This document shows, one piece after another, positions 23,824 to 35,711 of a stretch of 64,000 nt of DNA (within the stretch, counting starts at the first letter, position 1; each line of letters opens with the position of its first letter). Location of the stretch: assembly GCA_022885665.1 (NCBI GenBank), contig JAGQDJ010000618.1, forward strand, positions 310,001 through 374,000, in the 5' to 3' direction. The notes below the pieces were generated by a model. It had not been told where the DNA came from, searched no databases, and was given only the letters and a program-made list of their open reading frames with translations. Source of the DNA: Triops longicaudatus. Taxonomy: Eukaryota; Arthropoda; Branchiopoda; Notostraca; Triopsidae. The position numbers and the translations under genes are program-made.

Positions 23824-26800
23824 CTATAGCGACTCAACTTCCAGCTTAATATCACGTCCAAATGAAGAAATAGTGACCAGGCTGCGAATTGCATGCCGTT
23901 CCTCCCAAATCTTGCGTAGCCTATCCGCATAGCTTGAGTCATTAATGGCAAAGGCTGCCGTGTGAATTGCCGCACTGCGTGAAACTAGACAGGTCCACGC
24001 TTCCCAAACTTCACTGGGAGTGTCGATTTCCCATATTTCCGAGCAACCGCTACAATCTAGTACTTTGAGCGGAATGTTATGTGTCTGTAACACTTTCATC
24101 ATCCTAAGAAATCCCTTCCACGTAATGCCCGGATTACACGACAATCTCAGTGCTTCTAACATTGTCATCCCAATCAACGAACTAATCATTTCAAAAAGGG
24201 GGAAACAAAAGAAACCGAATCTCTTAATAATGAGTAATCAGCTTTGTTCATGTTGTACTTAAGGACTTACTTGCTAAGCTGTTCCAGGATGGCATCCGTT
24301 ATATGACATCGCGAGAGGTCAAGCAGGGTCAAGTAGCAGGATTCTTGCTGAAGGACGTACGTCGAGATCATTCGAGGCAAGTGTTCGGATTGACTGTCGG
24401 ATAGTAAAGAGCCTGTAAACGATATTTCCGAGACGTAGTTGGAGCGTAGGTAGCGAAACCACATCTGAATGCCGGTTTGTGTCCAAACATTGTAACCCAA
24501 AAACCATCGCCGTACGCTACTTTCGTTTATTGCTTCGTTTAGTGTGGAGTCCCGGCCCTCGAACAGTTTCGCATCTATTGAGCAACGCTCCAGCCGTATG
24601 ACGTTCAATGGCAGCACTCTTAAACACACCGCCAAGTACGGTGCAGCCGCGTTTTCCAAAGGATTGAAGCTCAGATCTAACAAGCTCAAATTCTGGAAAA
24701 AAAAAAATATATTAACACAAGAACCGTAACCGATACAAAGATAAAAATTGACGAACCGAATTGACGAAACAAAAGATACGTACATATATGCAAAGAAACT
24801 GTAAAATTATCAAATGCTACCATAATAATAATTGAAATGAGACAGTAAATATTTTTAAAAAATAAAAACTAATATCCACAACTTTAACAATTACAACAAT
24901 AGCAAAACGCGCGAATAGGAAACACAAGATTACTTACTTCCAAAACCCGTTTACCAGCAGATGAATTTTGCAGGATTGCCGCTAAATGAGATAGTCCTGA
25001 GGCAGTTATCATATTAGCGCGTAATTCCAAGTGCGTTAACAAGGGCATCGTGCGTAAAGCCTCACACAAGACCTAAAAATTAGGTTAAACATAACGGCCT
25101 ACAAATTCGTTTAACGAAAATTACTTTAAAGGCATCATCGTTTATACGATTGGCTACAAGACACAACTCGCGCAAACTGTGCTGCGCGTACAGAGCTCGT
25201 GTGATCGGCATCACAGCACTGGGTCCTAGCGCCAGGTTTTGCAAATCCAGAATGCACCTCGCTTCCATTTCTTCCATCCGTTTTGTAACAACGTCATTCA
25301 CGTCTAGTACGCAATGTATGGTTACATGACTTAAAAGATAAACGACTAAACAAGAGAGAAATTACTGGCTTTGAAGGTTTGACAAGCATCCATATAACGC
25401 GTGTGAGGAGGTGCAACGTGCCATTTTTCCACGTGCCCTTGCACTTCTTCATCTCCGTCCGCTACCACCTTCACTAAGTCATCCCGGCTTAACAACGCTC
25501 CGTCTTTGGTCGTTAGACTCAATTCGGGTTTTACCCCGATTAAACTAAAGAAGATAATCCGAAATTTGTGTGTGTGCTAAAATGATATATTGATATGTAT
25601 GAGGTACTGACGCTTCATAGCGTTTTGCTGCTTCCTCAGCCAACCACGAAATCGTGCGGGGTTCGGAAGCATTGTCGTCAGGTACGGGAATGAGAAGCAG
25701 CTTGTCCAACACTCGCACTTTCACCTTGGTATAACCAGTTGTCGTCTGCTATGCAATAAAGGTTACAAAATGTTACACACACAAAAAAAACGAGAAAAAA
25801 TAATTAAAAATAGAAACCTAAGAATATAATAATCACACTATTAGAAGAGACCAAAATTATTTACAATAACCAATATTATCGAAACTGATAATAAAAGGTT
25901 AATAACAATTAAGATCCTGACAATACAAAGAATGATCAGAAATGTTAAACACATGACTATAATAACGTGGAAAATTAGCTTGGTGAGTACAATTACCTTA
26001 GCTGAAGAGACTGACGCACGTGAAGGAGTTACAGCTTCTGAAACCTCGTTGGACGGTAGTGGGGTATAATTTGGTCGGTTGGTAAAAACAGGCGATTCTG
26101 GACGGAAAACTGGAGGTTCGTCGTAGTAGGCGTCGATGTTTTCTTCAGGTTCTGTTAAAGTGATGGAAGAATTCAGCACATTCGAGTCTTTTTTCTGCCT
26201 TTTCTGCGTTGACTCAATGGGTGATGAAGTTTTGTTCGTGCGCGAGCCAGTTGTAGTAAACCACGAGTCCAGTCTTCGTTTTTTAGTTGATTTATTGGCC
26301 TGGGATTTCAAATCATCATCGAGCCAGTCGTCCACAATTTCTTCTTCATGCAGCAACGCTTTACGCGACTTCGTCGTCACCTTAGCCTTAAAAACAAATA
26401 AATAAATGCGTATGTAAAAATTAAAATAAATAAATAAAAAATTACGAAGAATTCTAGCCAAAAGAAATGATCATTATTTTAATTTTTTATAACCGCTTGT
26501 TCATTTGAATAATTTCCAAGCTTCTGAGTTCACACGGAATGAAAAATGATAGCAATAAATAGATTTGTATGCAATTATGCCAACCAACGCTAGTTTGATC
26601 GACCTACTTCTTGAAAAGCGCCTTTCCGCTTACTGCGCACGTTGTCCATTGCTTCTTTGTAAGTTTGAACCGGCACAGAAGATACTGAAGCACGCGGGCG
26701 AAAAGTGGATATTTCTTCCAATGGCTCGCTTTCTTCGTCCTCTGAATCGGAATGCAAAGGCAAGGGTTCAGGCGACACACAGGCTGCGGAGTCATCGTGT

Positions 26801-29800
26801 GGTGTATGCGTTTTGGATGTTTCAACGCCCACTGTAACAAATTTAAAAACTTCATGTACTGTACAATGCCATTTAGTGATCCGTTATAACTATAAGTAGA
26901 TCATTTAAATGGGCACACATGTTCAAATATACGCGTCCAACTTTTCTTTCTAGTTTCTTACTCCGTTTCAAGGTTTCTAGCAGTTCTTCTTCCATTTTCC
27001 TACATTTCACTATCAAATTAGGGTCTATGGATGAACCAGCTCGTTTCCGCCATTCTCGTAAGCAATCCAAGGGCGTTTCTCCCTGCATACACACAAAAAG
27101 CTTTATTCTAAACCGAAGCAGTTACACATTAGCAATGTAACCTTGTCAGTTTTCGTAGCTACATTTGCTCCTTTTTCAATCAACAATTTCATGACGTCAA
27201 TATTGCCACAACAAGCTGCATCATGAAGCGGCGTCACCCCTTCGCAATGAATACCACCCCGATCGTTAACCCAGGCCCCGTTTTCCAGTAACAGCGCAAC
27301 AATCTCCAAATGATCATGATTGGCAGCTTCGTGCAAAGGCAACCAGCCGCAGTTATCCCTTGGATTTACGGAATGTCCCTGTTTTGATCAAAACAATAAT
27401 CTGAGTCAACTATGCACTGAAGCATAAGTTACTTTTATGATAAGTAATTTTGTACTGCAATTGTAAAAATAAAAAAAAAAATACTGGAAGATAAAAACAA
27501 TAGTTCAAACGAAATAAAAAGGAACAATTAAATAAGAAAACTACTAACGGTAATAATATAAGCTTTTCGTAAATATACAGTATAATAATATACATAGCAC
27601 TAAAAATAGAATATCGATTACATGCTGCAAAAGTCGTCGAGCACAGGCAAGATTTCCAGCAATGCAAGCTCTATGTAAAGCTGTTTCGCCCTTCTCGTTA
27701 CGTTTTTCCACATTTCGTCCCGTCTTTCTAGGCCGAGACCGTGAACTCGTCGAGGGCTTTTCTTCATCTGAATCTTCGTGGCCGCTATCTGCAACAACTA
27801 GTGTCTTCAAGGTGCCCTTTACAAACTAGTGGGATTTGCGTCATTACCCGAAATATCACTCAGATCTATATCTTCTTCCTCTTTAATAGCTTTCACGTCC
27901 TCTTCTTCAGGTACACTATCGGGCTCCTCGGATATTCTATAAATTTCACACAGCCTTTTCACCTCTTCTCGTGTGATTTCTAATATTTTCAATGATCAAG
28001 GTAATTACTGTGATAAGTTTTTTTTTTCTTTCATTAATACCTGCATCATGATCTTGTTTGAATGTATTTTGGATAACGCTTAAATTATGAAGGGCGTCCA
28101 CCATTAAACGCGGACAACTGGCTGATTTCGCGTACTCAGATGCTTCGTCGTAATGTTTCTTCAAGGTTTCATAGTCAGCTCCATTGTTTTCTTCCGCGCT
28201 AGCAATGTTTATCAACGTTCTGGCAGCCTGAAATTAAAAAGAAATGTGATTACATGGAATTTAGCGGCAAATTTAGGTACTTCTTTGGCATTGCCCAGTC
28301 TACAATGAATGTTAAGTTCTTTCTTCATAGTTTCTAGGGCTTCTTGGTATTGCTTCAAATCGTTGTAAGTAGCACTCAGGGAGTAATACAAGGGAATCAT
28401 ATCTCTTTCGGCAATTTTGGCTTCTTGCGCAGCCTAAAAATCGAAATTGATCAGGCAAAAGTGTAAAAAATGTATTTTTAGTATTACTTGAATTGCTTTC
28501 GAGTAAAATTGTGCAGCAGGAGCGAAAGCTTTCAAACCACTGCATAAATCTCCCAAACGCTCAAAAAGTTTACACTGTTTCTCGGGGTCTTTTGGCTCCA
28601 TTGCGCCTAGTTCATCTTCTGCCCAACAAATCCTAACCAGAGTTCTCAAATCTGTCTCTAGTTTTTCCTTATCCTCATCTGTGACCGGGTGTCCGGCTTG
28701 AATAAGCTTACGGTTCAGCAATAAGTAATGTTTGGCGCTGGAAAAGTCTTGCAGCATCCACATAATCTGAACGATTATGTTACTATTTGAAAAAAAAATA
28801 ATAAAATTTTCGTAATACTTGAGCCTTGAGGTTTAGCGCGCTTAATTGCATTGTTTTATTTTTGAGTGACCTAGCTTTTGCCAAGGCTTGATTGGCGTAT
28901 TTAAGTGCTTCGTGATATTGACCATGCCTACACAGGATTTCAGCTAAGAAACAGTAGCAGCGATGTGTATCCTCTTGGAGTTCATTAGCAATGCAAATAT
29001 GTAAAGCCTACAATAAGTTCGGTTTATTTTGTATTCGTTGGGCAAGTCGAATTGTATTACTTGTTTGTAAAGATCAATGGCTTCCGTTGTTTTGTTCTGA
29101 AACTCTAAAATCATGCCAATGTTCAAGAAGAGTCTGGCTTTCATTTCCATTCGCTCTTTCTTGTTCACATTTTCATCTTTAAGTCTGCAAGATGGAAGTT
29201 AATTATTCAACAAACTAAAACTTCTGCAAACAATACATACTGTTCGCAAACTTTAAGGCTTTTAATGAAAGCTTTTTTGGACATGGATAAGGTCTTCATT
29301 TGATTCTCTTTATCGCCATTATTTTCAAAAGTTTCAGCCTGGCATAAAAACGTTCGTCCCAAGGTAGCCAGAGCTCTTTGCTCTTCTAACAGATTATTTG
29401 CTTCTTTGGCAAGGTCTGGGTGTTAACAAAAGCAGCACGTTAGTTATTTTCTTCCATAAGAACATGTAAAGTACCCAAGTGTTTATGTTGGTGCCACAAA
29501 GCCGTTGCATAATCTCCAGTATCACAGTACACTTCTCCCAGTTTTCGGTGAGCAACAGCAACACCGATGCTGTCTTTCAGAGCCTCGCACGCATTTTTCT
29601 CTTCCTATTGCGACAAAAAAGATTAGTTTGCACATAAGATGTAACGCTTATTTGAAAGATTTGTTTTAAAAAATGAAACAAAAAGAGTTCAAACCTCGTG
29701 TTCGGTCAAAGATTCCGCAAATTTACCGTTTTGTCTCAGGGTCTCTCCCAAAGATTGGCAAATAAGAGCGACTTGCTTTAAATCCCCCTTTTTAATGGCT

Positions 29801-29923
29801 TTTTGTTTATCCAAACGTAGCTCTAGACCGAAACAAACGTTCATATTGCAATCAAATGTAAAAGCTTAAACTGAAGGTGATAGATAGCTTACTTGATATT
29901 TCCTTCAGAGAATATTCAGCCAT
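23824..29923 (-). CDS. TONSL: Tonsoku-like protein (TONSL)
   Basis: Large minus-strand gene of roughly twenty exons, ATG at 29923 (MAEYSLKEIS). Residues 1 to about 480 form TPR repeats (for example AVAHRKLGEVYCDTGDYATA, LFLNIGMILEFQNKTTEAI, LYYSLSATYNDLKQYQEAL). An acidic linker follows, then ankyrin repeats at about 27.85-26.95 kb: KGETALHRACIAGNL, NPRDNCGWLPLHEAANHDHL, EGVTPLHDAACCGNIDVM, GETPLDCLREW. Next come a Ser/Thr/Lys-rich stretch, a ubiquitin-like domain at about 25.75-25.4 kb (TKVKVRVLDKLLLIPVP), and C-terminal leucine-rich repeats (LRELCLVANRI, LTHLELRANMI, LSLLDLSFNPLENAA). TONSL with MMS22L reads unmethylated H4K20 on new chromatin through the ankyrin repeats and loads RAD51 at broken forks. 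The H4-binding D, W, H, E and N in the second repeat are kept. Full family architecture and length. Confidence 0.95.
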
Positions 29924-30839
29924 ATTTATCCATACATATAACTAGCGATTTGCTAAGATTAAAAATAAAACCAGAAAATTTGTCAATTTTTCAATTGTAC
30001 AGATTTGTTTTCAGTCTGTTCCAACTTCAGACACCCGGTTGCCTGTTGTTTGGCGCCGTAACCGAAAAGTTAGTGATCGATAGTGAATTCAGTACGCCAT
30101 TTCGATTAAAAAGCGAAAATCCGCTGAAATTATCCCTTGGTTTCTCACTTTCGCTTTTCTTACACATAAGAAAATACTCTTTTTATTTCTGTTTCTATAA
30201 GGATTTACATTACACCAACGAAAAAAAAAAATAATAATTTTTCAGTGATAAACCAATATTTGCACTGACGAATTATGGTGTAGCTAAGACTAGAATGCGA
30301 CTAAGAAAGCATGAATTCAAGAGAAAAAATCTCCGAAGAATATTTTTCGAATATTCAGAAATTCTGGTGTGTCTACAAAACTGAATTTCAAACCCAGAGC
30401 CGCTCGTTATCAGTTGCTACCGAAACATTTTCAATAGGCCCACAAGGACTTGAGGGATCCGCTTTGAACGGAATTGAGCGAGAATGGTAGCACTTTGTTT
30501 AATTTTGGAAATTAGATTTGGAAAGTGAATTAAATTACTAAAAAAATCTGCAGATTTCTTTACAAGTTGTACGAACACAAAAAATAATTTAGAAGGAAAA
30601 GAAATTCGAAAGCGAGGTTCCGAAATTTCTGAACAAGAGGGAAAGGTGTTAATATCGGGTAGGATTTGTATTTTTATACAAATAGTTCTTAATTAAACCG
30701 TCGAAAAATTCTTCATAATGTAGAGCTTCAGGTATGTTAATTATGTACGTAATCTGCAGTATAAATCTTTAAGAAGCCATGGCAAATTTAACCCATTTCG
30801 GTTTTCCTGAACTTCTAACTGGTGAAAATATGGATTGCA

Positions 30840-30885
<46 letters not shown>

Positions 30886-31754
30886 NAAAAAAAAAAAAAA
30901 AAAAAAAAAAACTGCTTTTAGCCCCGAAGAAGACGGCGAAAACGAGAGAGCGAATGTTTGTAGTTATGTTGTCATCAGTTATGCAGGATCTCAAGGTTGC
31001 GGTCGAATCTCTGAGCTTGCTCCTACACATCTTAAACGACGAGATGAGGTCTGACCTAGAAATTTTGCAGAATCATGCTTACACGCCAGTACAGCAAGAT
31101 AGACACATATGCCTATACTGACGGGGAAGGAAAGATTACTAGCCTTGCAACCAAGTTATCACCCGAAAACCATAAATTCGGAATGTAGCCCTTTCGCTAA
31201 GCCTACCCAACCTAATCAAATTACACCGCTGCCTCCGAATCATTAAAATTCTCCAGGTAAAAGGAAATGAATTTCACATGGTCGGTCCAACTAGAGATCT
31301 CGCACTCTATTTTTTATTATCAAATTACTCATATGATATTACATAATTAAATGGTTGCAGCGATGATTTCAGCGTAATACTAATATTTCGTTACTTATAA
31401 AATCCTAATTTATTAATATTTTTTTCTAAGTAATCCCTACCCAAAACTTGTTTCTTTCCATTTTGGGACTCTTGGTAATTTATTTGCTTCATGATCAAAC
31501 CACTTGTGTTTTCATTTCATTACTAGCATGAACAAGCTAATAAAGGCCATGGTAGTCATGAACACATGGTCTTTGTGGAGAATTACGTAAACTTAATTGC
31601 GCCTCATCTTGGAAGTGCGTAGAAGATGAAGAGTATGAGTAAACCAAGGATTCTTGTAAAAGCTTCCTCGCCGAAAACATTTCCAGGTACAAAGAAGTCC
31701 TCCCTTGACCACCCTCATCTTCAGCTTCTCGAACATACAAGGTCACTTGTTACG
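29924..31754. other. AT-rich spacer with long poly-A tract
   Basis: No supported gene between the TONSL start and the first secreted-peptide promoter. Open frames here are low-complexity. It contains the homopolymer tract listed at 30843-30911. Confidence 0.5.
30843..30911. repeat. Poly-A tract with an ambiguous base
   Basis: A run of about 68 A residues interrupted by a single N at 30886. This suggests the assembler could not size the homopolymer; the true length is unknown. Confidence 0.95.
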
Positions 31755-31763
31755 TATATAAAA
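31755..31763 (+). promoter_or_regulatory. TATA box of the His/Tyr-rich peptide gene
   Basis: TATATAAAA lies 78-86 bp before the start codon at 31841, leaving room for a start site near 31786 and a 55-nt leader. Confidence 0.7.
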
Positions 31764-31840
31764 CGAGTGTCTCTGTACCATCGACCAGAAGATCTTCCAC
31801 ATCTTCTGGAACAGAGAAACACATTGAAATCAGCACATCC

Positions 31841-32160
31841 ATGAAGTACTTTTTGGTAAGTTAATAATAATAACCACGACTTATGTGTGTCTTTACCGAA
31901 GAGAAGTGCAAGAATGAAAATGAAACAATAATTCCTTTTTATTAAATTTTCAGGTACCTTTTTTGGCGGTGATGTTGCTTTTTGGGATGGCAACCCGTGC
32001 TTTTCCTGCTGAGGCGGACTTGACTGGCGCAGTTGCTCCTGCTACGCTTGTCGAAAATGGTTTATCGGATTTGGTTGACAGTGAAACCAAACGTAGGAAA
32101 TACGGAGGCTACCATCATTACGGTTATGGCTACCACCACAAGAAATGGTACAAGGGATAA
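31841..32160 (+). CDS. Small secreted His/Tyr/Lys-rich peptide
   Basis: Two exons, 31841-31855 and 31954-32160, joined in phase 0 across a 98-bp intron with GTAAGT and TTTTCAG signals. The product has 74 residues. MKYFLVPFLAVMLLFGM is a signal peptide, with likely cleavage near Ala-Phe-Pro-Ala. The middle is mildly acidic with a KRRK cluster that could be a processing site. The tail is Tyr/His/Gly/Lys-rich (YGGYHHYGYGYHHKKWYKG). It shares its layout (signal peptide, short linker, aromatic-basic tail) with the next gene. Such tails occur in cuticle, adhesive and antimicrobial peptides, but I recognise no named family. Confidence 0.85.
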
Positions 32161-32730
32161 ACCACGTACGTGAACTATCTATGTAATTGTTGTCAAACAC
32201 TTCGATCTACCCTCGTGTCATTCGATGAAAGCTAAATTTCCTTAAACTCGCACGTTCGCTGTCATACTGCCGTTTCAAGATTCTAATACAAACCACTCAA
32301 TCTAAGCAGGAAATGTTTTATTTTCATTTTATCTGTCAAATTTGTTTTCAACACTATTAAAGGCTTGAGAGAGGTTAACACATCGAGATGTGTCTCACCA
32401 AGTCCACCTTTTCAGGGTCGTTTTCCTTACGTAACCTCGGAAACAATAAGCGTAGGAGATGCGTATGCAATACTTAATGTGTATAGGACTTTCCCCTACT
32501 TGATTATATTTTCAAGGTTTTAGACTATTCTTGTCATTCCGTCAGCGCGTAAACGAAACAAGCTTAAGGTTATGCTTCGAATCTTCGTCGAACGTTCAGC
32601 ATGACAATTTACGGGACGTCGTCGAGATTATGGAAATCCACCGGACATCCCTATAGTGTAACCCTGTTGAGCTGCGAAGACCTTCATGACAAAAGTGTGC
32701 TTTGTTTTTGTAATAAGAAGGCTGCAGTTG
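32161..32730. other. Spacer between two small secreted-peptide genes
   Basis: 3' flank of the first peptide gene and upstream region of the second; no other gene seen. Confidence 0.5.
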
Positions 32731-32738
32731 TATAAAAA
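32731..32738 (+). promoter_or_regulatory. TATA box of the Tyr/Pro-rich peptide gene
   Basis: TATAAAAA about 30 bp before a possible start site near 32762. It is followed by a probable untranslated exon that ends at a strong donor (AAG|GTAAGTACC at 32848-32849). Confidence 0.65.
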
Positions 32739-32914
32739 TCCCACTGTCTACCCATTTTGGAGTATCAGTCTTGCACTGCGGTTCATCTTGGATAAGCAAA
32801 AGCTTTATCAGACGTGCAAAAGCAAATATAGCCAATACAATCACAAAGGTAAGTACCATAAAATTACCATTTGAAAATAAAGAAACCAATAAAAGTCATT
32901 CTTGCTGTTTTCAG

Positions 32915-33190
32915 ATGCGCAAAATATTCATGATGTTGGCGGTCTTGTTCGCACTCGTGGCAGTGGCCACTGCTTTCGAGAAAGACAAAGATAAAGGCGA
33001 GAAGAAGCCTGTCGCTGTGGCTATTACTAAAGAAGCGAAACCAGTTCCTGTGCCCCCTCCTAAGGACCTGAAAGGCGCCCAATTTTTCTACAAGCTTTAC
33101 AATCCCTATTATAACTATCCCTATTATTACGTTAGACCCCATTATAAGCGTATTGTGCGCCCCTTGCACTACAAGAAATACCATTGGTAA
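32915..33190 (+). CDS. Small secreted Lys/Pro/Tyr-rich peptide
   Basis: The coding part sits in one exon whose ATG directly follows an acceptor (TTTTCAG at 32908-32914), so the intron 32849-32914 is in the 5' untranslated region. The product has 91 residues. MRKIFMMLAVLFALVAVATA is a clear signal peptide. Then come a charged Lys/Asp/Glu stretch, a Pro/Val-rich segment (KPVPVPPPKDLKGAQFF) and a tail dense in Tyr, His and Arg (YNYPYYYVRPHYKRI, ending HYKKYHW). It is probably a diverged partner of the gene at 31841. A role in cuticle, secretion or defence is guesswork from composition. Confidence 0.85.
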   Translation: MRKIFMMLAVLFALVAVATAFEKDKDKGEKKPVAVAITKEAKPVPVPPPKDLKGAQFFYKLYNPYYNYPYYYVRPHYKRIVRPLHYKKYHW

Positions 33191-35206
33191 TCTTTTGAAT
33201 ATTCCGGATCCTCTATATTACTGCACATTTGTACGTAAACGCTATTCCCCTTCATATTCGTCTCATCGCAGTCGATGCAATACAAGTTTGTTTGTGAATT
33301 TACAAGCACTTTCGATTGAATACACAGAATCACTTCTGAAATAATTATTTATGGGAAGTTGAGAAAATAGACTTTAGAAATAAGTAATTAAATAGCAATC
33401 AGATATTTAGATTCACTTTTCCGATAGTAGGATTTTTAATTCACTTGGTTTCAATTGTCCAATGTTCCTGTTTTCCACAATATTATATCAATCATTCCTG
33501 CTCATAGTCTACTAGTATAGCTCCAGTTTCTTTAGCATAGAAAAAAAGTTCTGCGTTTGGAAGAAGCTATACTATTATTTTATAATTTTATTTTTTTCTG
33601 TTTTTTCGATCTGTCGCACATGACGTTTTTTTTCAGATCACTTAAAAAAGGGAAAAATGTAATAAAAATCATAGACCTCGAATTTCATTAGAGAGAAACT
33701 GGTACAAAGCAAATTCTTTTCAGGACATTATCAACCTGTGCACGGCATGAAAGACAATCATTACTGCAATCACGAACGCTTAGCCTCACCTTAGATAGCC
33801 TATGTAACCAAACGTCTTCTAGGTTTGTAGTTCGTCATATTTTAAAGACAGAATATGTATTTTTTTATAGGAATAAATAAAAAAAAATTTGAGATGTAAT
33901 GTTCTATTTGAAACACAATGCTTTCATTTTTCGTTCACGAAAATTCCAAACTCATTTGAATGGAAATAAACAGACTAAGACTAAATGTATAACTTCAACA
34001 TGATGATCGAATCATTTGTCAAGAGAACGTGCCTCGATTTTGCAATACAATGGTTCGCAAAGTATAAAATACAGCTCTCGTGCAGATTACATTGACAATT
34101 CCTTTGTGGCTTAACCAGCAAAACACAAGTTCAAACACCGAAACTTAGGCACGGTGTTCAACTTCCCATAATTCAACGTAAGTTCCAAACAATTCATAAG
34201 CCAAACCATATTAAAAGGGTACAGATAAAAAAATTGCAAAATAAATAAAAAAGAGTTTTACGCTAATATAGAGGTCCCACTATTTCATATCTAGTAGTCG
34301 TGTAACTTTTCGTAAATATCTTCCAACTCTACCATGTCTTCGCTCTGAATAGTAAATCTGTAATACTTCATTTGCAAAACACATAGACATATTGTCCGAC
34401 CCCAAAGTCCAACTTGACTCCACCTCCTGGTCGTTTATTCAGTTGAGGAGACTCTGATTTTCACTTTCGTCTAGCCTTACTTTTTGTTTTCTAGAAGCTC
34501 ATTGTATTACATTTAAAGTCAGGACACCGTTACATCTAAAGAGTCTTTTCACGTTACACTTTCATCTATTCATAAAGTAAAAAATAAAAATCTGTATTCT
34601 TTTTCGTAGAACCCGCGCGTTTTAGCTTAGCTAACGATAAAATTATAGCTTATGGTGTAACTATTAAATTGAATGGAGCACTTGAAACGAAACAGCATTG
34701 AAATTCTCCATTAATATTCATACTGCTGTTGACGATGCTGACACTTTCCTGAATAGTGCCTCAGTATAGCACACTCAAGTCTGACATAATCACACACCAA
34801 AGTGCAGATTCACAGTACTTTGCAAAGTTAACTTCAGTTCACAAGATTAACGATAATTAATTAAGAACAAGCCGGGGTTGTGCCCTTTATAAAAATCTGC
34901 AACAGCTCCCTTGTTCTCTCACAGTGACTAGACTACGGTATCAAAGTTTATAATCTCCAGGACTTTCTTGTGAAAAACTTTCAACATAGGGCATCAAACG
35001 AGGGATTTGTTAAAGCTACGTCAACAACTACGTCACAACTACTGTCATCCAAATTTTGCGCAATATTTCCCCAACCTCTCGGTGTCAGCCAGTGCGAGCT
35101 CCAGCACATTAAAATGCGTAGAGGAAACGAGGAAAATAATCTCAAAATACGTGCTTTTTTAACACCATGCCTCTATTAGACCCGCCTTGCCTGACCGACT
35201 TCTCAC
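33191..35206. other. Spacer with two TATA-like sites but no gene
   Basis: Two kilobases without a supported coding frame. TATAAAAT at 34063-34070 is followed about 110 bp later by a good donor (AAC|GTAAGT near 34181). TATAAAAAT at 34888-34896 has an initiator-like TCACAGT 33 bp downstream. They may be alternative promoters of the gene at 35316, since an acceptor (AGCTGCAG) lies at 35293-35300, or remnants of lost peptide genes. Confidence 0.4.
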
Positions 35207-35213
35207 TATAAAT
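35207..35213 (+). promoter_or_regulatory. TATA box with initiator of the acidic secreted protein gene
   Basis: TATAAAT at 35207-35213 with an arthropod-type initiator TATCAGTCG centred at 35242, 35 bp downstream. This is the expected core-promoter geometry for the start codon at 35316. Confidence 0.7.
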
Positions 35214-35315
35214 GGATCTGCAAGATCACAGGTCTAGTATCAGTCGTTGTTGACCAATTTCAGAGCGCTATTTTGTACATCAGGATTTTACTAGCTGCAG
35301 TGATCAGTTACCAAA

Positions 35316-35711
35316 ATGAGTCGAAAAATCTTCCTACTTTTCAGTGCAATCCTGCTGAGCATCAGCCTTAGCGTAGCAGCTCCGCAATTCGGCGTCCCTC
35401 AGGAACAAAACGAAGATCCTGATAGTGGAGAAAATCCTGCCGACACCAACCTTCCCATTCTTGACCTAAGCGGTGGTTTCGAAATCAACGCTGGTTTGGA
35501 AAACGCGTGGAACCCTTGGCCCGAAAACGAACAGCCTGACGAAGAAGGCGTAGAAATTGAAGAAATGGAATACCAAGAGCTTGGAGTGCCCGAAGCATCC
35601 GAACCACTAGAACAACCCGAAGCACCAGAATTATATAGTGTCCCTATTTTAGTGGGTGTTCCCGCTCCGTTAGACGGATCAGAAACGGTGCCCATGAGCG
35701 AAAGCCAATGA
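35316..35711 (+). CDS. Acidic secreted protein, single exon
   Basis: 131 codons. MSRKIFLLFSAILLSISLSV and the following AAP form a signal peptide. The mature part is strongly acidic and Pro-rich (ENPADTNLPILDLSGGF, then repeated Glu/Pro pairs such as EEGVEIEEMEYQELGVPEAS), with no cysteine. I recognise no domain. Composition suggests an extracellular matrix, mineral-associated or gland product, or a propeptide. The TATA box, initiator and signal peptide together make this a real gene. It belongs to the same run of short TATA-driven secreted genes as those at 31.8 and 32.9 kb, but shares no sequence with them by eye. Confidence 0.85.
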   Translation: MSRKIFLLFSAILLSISLSVAAPQFGVPQEQNEDPDSGENPADTNLPILDLSGGFEINAGLENAWNPWPENEQPDEEGVEIEEMEYQELGVPEASEPLEQPEAPELYSVPILVGVPAPLDGSETVPMSESQ

